This document shows positions 28,190 to 37,280 of a stretch of DNA of 64,000 bases, in pieces. The DNA lies in the NCBI GenBank assembly GCA_013306675.1, contig JABLUY010000036.1, positions 1 through 64,000 on the forward strand, read 5' to 3'. Position numbers and translations under genes: made by a program. Each line of letters opens with the position of its first letter. Position 1 is the first letter of the stretch. The notes below the pieces were generated by a model. The model was not told where the DNA came from. It did no database searches and saw only the letters and a list, made by a program, of their open reading frames with translations. The DNA comes from Thraustochytrium sp. TN22. Taxonomy: Eukaryota; Sar; Bigyra; Thraustochytrida; Thraustochytriidae.

Positions 28190-29239
28190 ATTGACGAACC
28201 TGAGCGAGTGGGTGACCGGAGCGGCGTCCTCCTCGCCCGCGGCGGCGCTTTGCCTTGCCGCTCTGCCACGCCGAGCCGGGCTCGCGGCGGCGGGCGTGCG
28301 GCCGCCGACGGCCGATCGTTTTTGGCGAGCCCACCCGGCGACTCCGGGCCGCTTATCGGCACCCTGACTCTGACTCACAGTGCCAGTCGGCGGCCGCAGG
28401 CTGGCTGTACATTGGCCGGCACTAGTGGCAGTTGCCGCCAGCCAGACCGCAGGCGGCCCTACATTTGCTCCAGCCTCCAGCCACGCGTGGCCTGCGGCGC
28501 GTGTGGACGCCGCCACTGGCGCGCCACATCTCGGCACGCGCCGATGCGGCGCCTCGCCCTCCACAGAAGCTCTCCCTAGCTAGATGACTGTGAGAGGGCG
28601 CGCGAGGCGGCGAGCCTACTAGGCCTAGTTCGCGGCGCGAACTTCGAAGCGGCGAAGGAGCCCGCGGCGGACGCCGGGCGGGGCAGCGTGCACCGCCGGC
28701 CAGCCATGCCATGGGCGGAGCGAGCCGCACTGTCTACAGCTGCTTCGCAGTCAGGCCACGGCGCACGCGAGGACCGCCGGCGGCGAAATGAGCCTGGTTT
28801 GGCGGCGCTCCTTCCACTTTGCGTTGGCTGGCGCAGCCTGGCGATGATGATCCCGTGATGGGTCGTGCCTTCTGGCAGGCAGTGGCCACACAGGCAGCGC
28901 ACCGGCAGCTGCAGGCCGAAGGAGGACTTGGAGGAAGGAGTCGAGGAAGGAGTCACGGGCCCAGGAGCCTGCCACTAATCAGAGCTCACAGGATTTCCCG
29001 CCGTCACGGCGCCGTGCAGATGGAATGCGTCATGCGACTCATGCGTGGCCAGGCGGTCATGGCTCAGGCCCGCCGGCTGGCTGGAGAATGGCCAGAACAT
29101 CAAGGTCGAACGCGTGCAAGCCTGGCGTCGCGAGCCGACCGCGCTTGAGGCATGCGGCTGTGAGCCCGACGGCTGTGAGCTAGCCCGACGGGAGGACGCC
29201 TGGGCGCGTGAGAAAGAAAGTCACCGAGTGCTTATTCTG
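28190..29239. other. Intergenic between deacetylase paralogues 1 and 2
   Basis: 1.05 kb separating head-to-tail minus-strand genes. It holds the promoter and leader of paralogue 1 and the 3' end of nothing else, since paralogue 2 ends at 29240. GC-rich open frames upstream of 28189 continue the paralogue 1 frame without an ATG. No repeats of note. Confidence 0.5.
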
Positions 29240-32089
29240 TTATCGTACAGAGACGGATTGCACGCCGGAACCCAAGCGGAAGACAATAAAGTCGTCGCCG
29301 GAGGTCTCGACGGTGCCGGTGATGTTGTACTTGGAGATCAACCGCGCAAGCTTGAATCGGACCCAGCCGGGCCCATGCAGCGAGGCGGAGAGAGCATCGC
29401 CGTCGCCATCCAAGGCGATGAGCTCCACACGCATGGTCAGCGATATGATGCGCGTGACGGCGGCCTTCGCTGTCCAAAGGGCCCCAGTTCGCACGACAAA
29501 GGTGCCCCCAGCGCGTGGCAGGAAGACGTCGTGGTCGCCATAGGCGTACCAGTCCTTGACAGAAATGATGTGGCGGTCGGCGTCGGCCGCTGTTAGCGCG
29601 AAGGTGCCGTAGGAGAGGTTCTCGACCGAGGGCGCCACCGAGACTTGTAGCGCGTTAGCATTAAGCTGCACGAGGCGGAGGCTAGCGTGCTGGAAAGCGC
29701 GCACGCGGTCGCTGAGCTGCATGGCCGTGAGGAACTCGGTGTTGGCGGCGCTGGCCGCGTCAAAGAGCGACTGGAACATGCTGGCGTTGTACAGGCCGCT
29801 GTCGAGGCTCATCTTGGTCGAGGTCGCGTTCGTGGTGTAGCTCACAACGGCGTACGGGTGCACGCCAAGGTGCAGGATGGGGCAATTCGCGAGGCGTGTG
29901 TTTTGGTCATACTCGCGCAGCCACTTCGCACCGGCCTGGGCGGACGTGAGACCCTGGAACTCGACCATGGTGTAGTCGAAGGAAAAATTGGGCGACAGGA
30001 GCAGCATGTCGCTTGCTGGGTCCGCAAAACCGAAGGCGCCCTGGTAGCCGGCGCCGGCCTTGCTGGCCGAGGTCGAAAAGTACACGCCACGGTAGTACGT
30101 CTCCATGGCGTGATCAGACGAGCTATTGAGCGGGTTGCCCGGTTGGGCACCACCGATGCGCGTCAGCGAGAGATTGCCAGCAATTTCAAGGTTGGACTGG
30201 CCGAACTCGAAGTCGAACTGGGCCTGACTGAGCGCGTCCACGTAGAGCGGGTGTGTGTAGGAGTGCGAACCCACCTCGTTGCCGGCCGCGAGCCAGGCCT
30301 CATACATGGGCTTGGCGAAGGTCCAATCGGTGCCGCGGTTGGCTACTGAGGCATTCCCAAGGTTCACGTAGAACGAGGCCACCATGTTAAGCTGCGATGC
30401 CCATGCGTTCACGTGGCGCGTCTGAAACGCCGGATAGACCACAGGGGCGGCGTCCAGATACGAGGTGAGGTCGCAGTCCCAGCGCACGGCGAAGAGCGAG
30501 GCGTGGCGCGTCATCTGCAAGGAGGCATGCGGGCCACCCGGCAGAGGCTCGCGCAAGCGCGCCGCCCAGCGAATGATGCGCCAGCCAAGGTCGTAGTCGG
30601 CCAGAAGGTCGGGCGCGTTGAAATGCACTACCACGCCTGCGTCTGCTTCGCCTCGCAGACGCGAGGCCAAAATCGGCGCGAAGCTCATGCTCGTGCCCGC
30701 CTCGCTGACGACGGACGTCTTCGCCAGCGCCGTTACCTGGAAACCTGGTCTGGACGTCGCCGCGCCATAGATGTTCATGTACGGGGACAACGAGGTGTGC
30801 TGCGAGCTGTTGACCAGAACCGCGTCGGTGCCAAGGCCGGCGAAGGGGCTGTCGTCAACCGAGGACGGCTGAATCACCGCGCTGGCCGCTTTCACGTAGC
30901 TCGTGGCCTCCAGCCCCATGAGCTCGCGCATGGCAGCGGCGCTGCCGTCAGGCAGCGCGGTCTCGCTGCTGGTGCTGGTGGCGAGGAAATCGCCAGCCGT
31001 GATGAGCGAGACGCCGTGGCGGTGCACCAGGCGCGTCAGCGCCTTGCGGAGCGCCAGCACCTCTGCTGGCGCTGCGTGCTTGAGGTACGGCACGACCAGG
31101 ACACTGTACTCGCACATGGCGGCCTCGTCAAGGAGGTCGTTCAGGCCGACTAGGTCCATAGGCACCCCGGCCTGCATGAACTGGTGCTGCATGACCATGA
31201 AGAATTGCGTGTAGGCCTTGGCATTCCAGTACAGGCTCTGCTCGACAGCGGAGAAGACCACGGCGCCGCGCACGCCGCCGGCAGCGCGCACGGCGCATGC
31301 TGGCGCTTCGCTTGCTAGGGCGTCCGTGGCGACCAGCGCCCAATTGTCGAGTCCTTCCTGGGTGGCGTCGCTGCTGTCCTGGAACTTGACCCTCACGTCG
31401 CCTAGATCGTCGACACCACAGAGTCGACACAGCGCGGCGTGCGTGATGCTGACGCGCACGGTGGCTTCCTCGCTCAGGTCTGCGACAAGCTCCATGCCGG
31501 TCGCTTCCGAGACATTCTGCGTGCCGTACGCTGTGGCGCCGGAAGCGCGCACGATGATCGCAACATCGGCGCCAAGCGGCGCCCCGGCCAGCGTCGTGGT
31601 CGAGTTCCGGTCCACGTCGAGCCAGAGCGTGAGTGGGAGGCTCACGGCGCCGCTGTCGAAGGCCAGCGCCGCCGCCTGGAACGCAATGCTCTGGTTCACG
31701 GACCGCGCATACACCTCAACCACCATGTTCTGCGCAACGGCGGCCCTGCTGGGGAATACCCTCTCCTCGCTAGCCCATCCGTCGCGCACGAGTTGCGCCG
31801 AGGCCTGGCTGTCTCCTGTGCCGACGGCATCATCGTCCGAGGTGTCGCTCCCGTACGCGCCGTGGTCATCCGCAAGCGAGACGAGGTGCAGCGCCATGGC
31901 CATCGCCGCCAGCGCCACCACGCACGCCACGGCCGCGAAGGCCCAGGCGCGGGACCTTGAGCGCCGCAGCCTCGCCACTGCGTCGCGCTCTTTCCCGGCC
32001 GCGGCCTCCCGCTGCTCGTCCTCCTCCGCCGTCGCCGCGCAGCCCAGGTCCTCCTCTGCGCCCCGCACGTGCGCCGCCATGGCGCTCAT
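29240..32089 (-). CDS. Type II membrane polysaccharide deacetylase-like protein (paralogue 2)
   Basis: 949 residues, collinear with the gene at 25226 over its whole length. Cytosolic N-terminus (about 1-50, charged), signal-anchor span at about 53-73 (A-W-A-F-A-A-V-A-C-V-V-A-L-A-A-M-A-M-A-L), N-terminal beta-rich module, R-G-A-V-V-F Rossmann-like region, then the NodB-like region with R-W-D-C-D (D538, D540) and G-S-H-S-Y-T-H-P (H609, H613). All putative metal and catalytic residues are kept, so it is likely active. Shared blocks with paralogue 1 include G-A-Q-P-G-N-P-L-N and K-A-G-A-G-Y. Head-to-tail arrangement points to tandem duplication. Two ATGs nine bases apart (32089, 32080) are possible starts; I use the first. 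A GCGGC tract lies 41-80 bp upstream. Confidence 0.75.
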   Translation of the reverse strand: MSAMAAHVRGAEEDLGCAATAEEDEQREAAAGKERDAVARLRRSRSRAWAFAAVACVVALAAMAMALHLVSLADDHGAYGSDTSDDDAVGTGDSQASAQLVRDGWASEERVFPSRAAVAQNMVVEVYARSVNQSIAFQAAALAFDSGAVSLPLTLWLDVDRNSTTTLAGAPLGADVAIIVRASGATAYGTQNVSEATGMELVADLSEEATVRVSITHAALCRLCGVDDLGDVRVKFQDSSDATQEGLDNWALVATDALASEAPACAVRAAGGVRGAVVFSAVEQSLYWNAKAYTQFFMVMQHQFMQAGVPMDLVGLNDLLDEAAMCEYSVLVVPYLKHAAPAEVLALRKALTRLVHRHGVSLITAGDFLATSTSSETALPDGSAAAMRELMGLEATSYVKAASAVIQPSSVDDSPFAGLGTDAVLVNSSQHTSLSPYMNIYGAATSRPGFQVTALAKTSVVSEAGTSMSFAPILASRLRGEADAGVVVHFNAPDLLADYDLGWRIIRWAARLREPLPGGPHASLQMTRHASLFAVRWDCDLTSYLDAAPVVYPAFQTRHVNAWASQLNMVASFYVNLGNASVANRGTDWTFAKPMYEAWLAAGNEVGSHSYTHPLYVDALSQAQFDFEFGQSNLEIAGNLSLTRIGGAQPGNPLNSSSDHAMETYYRGVYFSTSASKAGAGYQGAFGFADPASDMLLLSPNFSFDYTMVEFQGLTSAQAGAKWLREYDQNTRLANCPILHLGVHPYAVVSYTTNATSTKMSLDSGLYNASMFQSLFDAASAANTEFLTAMQLSDRVRAFQHASLRLVQLNANALQVSVAPSVENLSYGTFALTAADADRHIISVKDWYAYGDHDVFLPRAGGTFVVRTGALWTAKAAVTRIISLTMRVELIALDGDGDALSASLHGPGWVRFKLARLISKYNITGTVETSGDDFIVFRLGSGVQSVSVR

Positions 32090-33049
32090 GGGACGCGCCC
32101 CGATGGACGCCGGCGCAGCCCCTGCTCTGCGCGGCGCGGGCGCGGCGCGGCGCGGCGCGGCGCGGCGCAGCCCCGCGCAGACGGCGCGCAGCAGCCCTGC
32201 CGGTCTGCCGCGGTCTGCCAGCGGCGGCGGCGCGGCCCCTCGTGCCACTTCGCCCATGGCCGTGGCGAGCACCATGCCATCCCGCGGCCGCCTGCCTGCC
32301 TGCCTGCTGCGCGCGCGAAGCGGGCAGCAGCGCAGCTGCGCAGCAGGAGGAGGTCGCGCGGGTGGGAGCGAGCCTGCAGCTGTGCGTGCAGCGGCCGCGT
32401 GACCCAGCGATGCGGCCTGCGCAATCTGCAAGGCACGAAAGCCAAAAACTTATGTGGCGCCCCGCGAACACCACCTCGACCAACGACGCGACGCGGCGCG
32501 CAAGGTGAACCGGGGTTGGTCTTGGGCTCGAGCGCGAGCGCGAGCGCGAGCGCGAGCGCGGGCGCGGGCTAGTAGCCACTGCGCGCAGCGCGTGCGCGAG
32601 GCCCCGCGCCGTGGAAATGCCGTGAGTGGCGGCCGTGGGACGGCCCGTGACAGAGAGCGCGTGCAGTGCACGGCCGGGCCACAGCGCTGGGGCTGCGGCC
32701 TGGCTTGTACGCTACGCGACAGCGCTGGGGCTGCGGCACGGCGTGAATCAGAGCGAGCTCCTAAGCCAGGCAAGCCGCGAGCAAGCCCGAAATCGAGCAC
32801 GCTTAGCAACGAGCGAAGGCCGAGCCAACGCCGATGTCAATGGACTTGGCTGGCGAAGGCGCCGTGAGTCGGCGAGTCGAGTCGTGGCCCGTGCCTGGTG
32901 TTCGGACATCCCCGAAGGGCTGGAAGATTCGTGTTGTCGAGAGAGTCGAGTTGGAGGACTGCTTCACGAAGAGAAGGAAATTCGAGGAGCGCAAGCAAGC
33001 CCATGAGATGTGTGTGTGCTGATGAGGGACGGTGTGCGCCCACGTTGAC
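32090..33049. other. Upstream region of paralogue 2, start of gene-free island
   Basis: Contains the GCGGC tract at about 32130-32170 and a (GCGAGC)n microsatellite at about 32526-32570. Composition drops in GC after about 32830, where the repeat island begins. No gene recognised. Confidence 0.5.
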
Positions 33050-33750
33050 CATAGCCGCGCGAGAAGTGTGTACCCCGTGTGATACTTCCGCGGCATGGAC
33101 CTTGAACCGTCAGTCTGAGCGAGAGCCTGCACCACGGCCTCTGCAGACGCAGTACTACAACATAGCCGCGCGAGAAGTGATACTTCCGCGGCATGGACCT
33201 TGGACCGTCAGTCTGAGCGAGAGCCTGCACCACGGCCTCTGCAGACGCAGTACTACAACATAGCCGCGCGAGAAGTGATACTTCCGCGGCATGGACCTTG
33301 AACCGTCAGTCTGAGCGAGAGCCTGCACCACGGCCTCTGCAGACGCAGTACTACAACATAGCCGCGCGAGAAGTGATACTTCCGCGGCATGGACCTTGAA
33401 CCGTCAGTCTGAGCGAGAGCCTGCACCACGGCCTCTGCAGACGCAGTACTACAACATAGCCGCGCGAGAAGTGATACTTCCGCGGCATGGACCTTGAACC
33501 GTCAGTCTGAGCGAGAGCCTGCACCACGGCCGCTGCAGACGCAGTACTACAACATAGCCGCGCGAGAAGTGATACTTCCGCGGCATGGACCTTGAACCGT
33601 CAGTCTGAGCGAGAGCCTGCACCACGGCCTCTGCAGACGCAGTACTACAACATAGCCGCGCGAGAAGTGATACTTCCGCGGCATGGACCTTGAACCGTCA
33701 GTCTGAGCGAGAGCCTGCACCATGGCCTCTGCAGACGCGGTACTACAACA
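33050..33750. repeat. 98-bp tandem array with a hairpin in every unit
   Basis: Seven units start at 33050, 33161, 33259, 33357, 33455, 33553 and 33651, each beginning CATAGCCGCGCGAGAAGTG. Spacing is 98 bp except the first (111 bp). Each unit contains CAT-(A)-GCCGCG-(CGA)-GAAGT-GAT-ACTTC-CGCGGC-ATG: 14 paired bases, a 1-nt and a 3-nt bulge on the left arm, and a 3-nt loop. The extra 13 bp of the first unit falls in the loop, leaving both arms intact. Units differ by only one or two bases, so the array is young or actively homogenised. No open frame is kept through it (98 is not a multiple of 3). Function unknown. Confidence 0.95.
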
Positions 33751-33792
33751 GCCCCTCCACCTTGAACCACGGCTTGCGCGGGAGCAAGGCCC

Positions 33793-33953
33793 TTTCACGT
33801 TTCTCCACTCGGCCAGGTTTTCTTATCCTGTGTCTTGTCGTGGCGGATCGCAGGATCCAAGTCGCAGTAACCCTCTCACGTTTCTCCACTCGGCCAGGTT
33901 TTCTTATCCTGTGTCTTGTCGTGGCGGATCGCAGGATCCAAGTCGCAGTAATA
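33793..33953. repeat. 81-bp direct duplication
   Basis: Two near-identical 81-bp copies in tandem (CACGTTTCTCCACTCGGCCA at 33796 and 33877), differing at a couple of bases near the junction. They follow the 98-bp array with about 40 bp between. Confidence 0.9.
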
Positions 33954-34415
33954 CACGCCAGTTGTACTGGTGCACGATAGTGGATCTGAGAACGGCTTCG
34001 AACGTTCCTTGCATTCCTCGCAGGCCCTCGCCATCGCAGTTGGGCCGGGCCGTTGCGGTGTGTACAAGAAATGACGCATACCCGGGTGCAAACATGGCAT
34101 GCGATCTTTAGCCGCTTGCCATGGGGCCCTTTTGTGCGGCTTGTGACGTCGTTCGTATGTCTACAGCCAAGCCATGACGATGAAATCTTGGCCAAGATGG
34201 AGAGGAACAGCATCGCCTTTGCCATGCAGCCGAACATGCAGGGGCTCCTTGCGAGGTTGCCTCAGACGGAAAACAAGCACTGTTCGCCTGTCAACGCTAT
34301 ATCATCGCATTTGCCCCCTCCTGTTTCAGTCCACGACTCAACACGCAACAAAGATCCAAGACAGCCAGCGTCCTGCTCTGTTGGCGACGGTCGGATGGGC
34401 CGCGACCTGCTGCGG

Positions 34416-34500
34416 CCAAGCCGCACGAGCGTCCAAGTCGCACGAGCGTCCAAGCCTCACGAGTGGCCAAGCCGCACGAGCCGCCAAGCCACACGAACGT
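34416..34500. repeat. 17-bp degenerate tandem repeat, five copies
   Basis: Five units of the form CCAAGCCGCACGAGCGT, each with one to four changes. Position in the gene-free island suggests noncoding DNA. Confidence 0.85.
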
Positions 34501-37280
34501 GACGGCGAAGGGCGCGGCTCGGATGGTCGATTGCGCACACCTCGGGACCCGGAAGTACGGCTTGTACTGCGGCCTTGTACGGTCTTGTACTACGACGACA
34601 TTCGATCAGGCACGCAGAGGTACGCAGAGTCCTAGACAGACGCCGGCTTCCCGGGTTCCGATCGAGCTCAAAGGACGCTGTCCTAGGTGCGTCGAGCTGG
34701 CATTTTCGTCCCGACCCCAACGAGGAAAGCAGCGCAGCGCCGCAGATCCTCTCATGACGCCTTGCCCGTGTGCACGGGAAGTCCAGTGATCTCCAGACGC
34801 ACTGCCCTGCCAGTGAGCGGCTCGTGTTTCGAGCCTCCCGGGCCTGTTCAGGTTGCTGGTCGTCCCTGAAAGTCTGATGCGGCTCTCGGGGTCCCGGTCC
34901 GAAAGGTCGGCTGGCCCGCCGGGATCACCGCGACGCATCGTTTCCTATCGCCCTTCGTTGTAGCCCAGCCGCCTGTCCGGGCGCGTTTTGAGCTCAAAAC
35001 CGCTGCGCGACGCGCGACGCGCCGCGACGCGTCGCCAAGCGCGTCCCGTGTGTCGTCGAGAACACCGCGTGTGCCCCCGTGCCGCCCCGCGCCCAGCATT
35101 TCCGCGCAGTGGGTCCTCGTGCGAGGGGGGTAGTGCATCCCGTGGGGGGATCTCGTGCGTCGATTACTCGATCGATGTTGGCGGCCTGGCTTACGAGCGC
35201 CGCGACGGGCCCAAGGCGAGGCACAGCTGGGTCGGCGGGGCCGCCCGCCCGGCCCCAGCGTGAATGATCTTGAAGTCAGGCCGGGCCCGCGCCGCGCCAT
35301 TATTTCATGCTTGCAGCCGGCGGCCGGGCGGCCAGCTGGACGGGCGTGTCCTTCTTCTTTCACGTGCACCGGCACCTTTCCGGCTCCGACTTCGAATGAT
35401 CGCTGGACCCCGAAGGCTCTTTCGAGGACTTCGTCAAGAGACGTACGAGGATACGTCCGGGCTCGGCGCGGCCGGGCCAAGCCAGCAAGCAGCTAAGCCG
35501 GGCGGCAGGGCAGGCCGGCGGGTGCACCGAGCCGGCACTGCACTGCACGCGACCTGCGCTGGGAGCGGAGAGGCGGACGAGACGAACGAAGTGCGTGAGC
35601 TCGAAACGCGGGAGCGCAGTGAGCCCGTGCCGCTCCGACGTGGCCGTGGGCGAGCAGTGATTGCTTGGACAGCGTTTCAGGGCGCGCGCGCGTTTTCACG
35701 AGCCGCAGCTGAGCAGCTCTGAGCTCGGGCGTGGCTCGGGCGCGCTTCAGCGCGACATGATCGCCGGCTCACTTCGAGATCAGTAAGGCCGGGCCCTGGC
35801 ACTGGCTGCTGGGCCAGCCGCGCCGTTGCCGCGGTGGAACTTCTCGAGTCGAGGGCCACTTGACGGCGAACTCCCGTCTCCTCTTCCGCCAGGCCGCTGC
35901 CAGCCAGCCATCCAGGCCAGCCCGGCCCCCAGCGCGCCCACCACCGGCGGCGCCGGGCTCCTCGGCGACCTCGCTCGATGCCTCCGGAGTCCGCCGGGCT
36001 GCGTCCCGGCCGTCCGTCACGGCGCCGTACCGCAAGAGCCGCCGCCGTGCCGTGCGGGTGTCCGTCTTGCAGGCCGACGAGGATGGTGAAGGTGTCTGTC
36101 ACGGTCTTCGTTCGTTTGTGGCGATGGCTTCATCTGGCGACACCAAGGCCACTGACAGCGGCCAGCGGGCGCCTTCAAGTTGCTTGCCCTTGGAGTTCAA
36201 GTTGCGCGCGCTCTCGCTGCACTCAAGCTGGCTGCCAGAGCGCCTGGCCGCTGGCGCGCAGTGGTGTCCAGACTCCAGCGGCAACTGGTAGCACTTTCCT
36301 TTTCGTTGGTTTGGGTTGGGAGAAGCGAAAGCCTGGAGGAGGGAAGCACCGTTGTAGCAAGACGCCGAAGACGGCGCTGCCGCCTGTCCTGGCAGGCCGT
36401 GGCCGGCCGCTGGCAGCGCGCCTGACTCGCTGGCTGCGTGAAGTGGAGCGGCCACGACTCACGCACGCAGCGTCGCAGCGTGCTGCCCTCGCAAGCCTTG
36501 CCAGCGGCATCGGCCGTGAAAGTTGACCGGGGATGCAATCGGCCCGGCGGGCGGGCGCCGGTCACGACGTCCAGCGCCGCGCCTTCCTCTTCCATTGCAG
36601 CCTGCTGCCAATGCGGTGGAGCGATCTCGTCCGAGGAAGCCTGGAGCCAGGCAACGCAAGGCTGCCAAGCCAAGCCAAGCCAAGCCGGGCGAGGCGAGGC
36701 GAGGCGAGCGAGGCGAGGCGAGGCGAGGCGAGGCGTCGAGTCGGGCAGCGCCGGCTGCCGGCCAGCCACTGCCAGCCGTGGCCAGGCCAGCCGCTGGCTC
36801 ACCACAGCAGCGCGCGCTGTGGGGCCGAGAAGTGGCGCCCCACGGCTGCACGCGCCGCGCGTCGAGGGCAGGCACTGGACCGCGTGCGGCGGCGGCGGCG
36901 GCGCGGCGCGCGGCACGGGGCGCGGAGCGTGCGTCGCGAGACGCACTGCCGGCGGCGCGGGCGGGCGGCCTGCCTCTCCGGCGCGTCGCGCACGGGCTCG
37001 GGCGGGCAGAGCAGGCAGAGCAGGCCGGGCGCAGAACCCAAACGCGCGGCGCAGTGCAGCGCAGCGCAGGCGCGGGCGGAGGCGCACAGGCCCGCCTCAC
37101 CTGTGCCTCGTGAGCGGCGAGCTATTGGGCGACAGCCAGGCTAGCTAGCCCGCTTGACGGAGGTTGCTGCTTCGCAGGCACGGCCAGGGCCCTTCCTTCC
37201 TCTCCGGCGGCGCGTGAAGGAGTGGGGCGCGGCGCGAGAGCGGCAGGCAGAGCGGGAAAAGAGACCGAGGCACGGCGAGG
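34501..37280. other. Gene-free island, right part
   Basis: About 2.8 kb up to the third deacetylase. Frames on both strands are open for up to about 290 codons but are Arg/Ala/Pro/Gly-rich with no domain and mutually antisense, so I reject them as genes. Features: a GAGGCGAGGCGAG tract (about 36690-36735), GCGGC tracts (about 36888-36905) and CTAGCTAGC at about 37139-37150. The last 200-300 bp are probably the promoter and leader of the third deacetylase. No RNA gene found by eye. Confidence 0.45.

Noticed and set aside
33050-33750. 98-bp array as a CRISPR-like array
   Set aside because: Units are head-to-tail without unique spacers, and the window is eukaryotic.
34848-35480. 210-codon minus-strand frame in the gene-free island
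   Set aside because: Basic low-complexity translation with no domain; plus-strand frames of similar quality overlap it.
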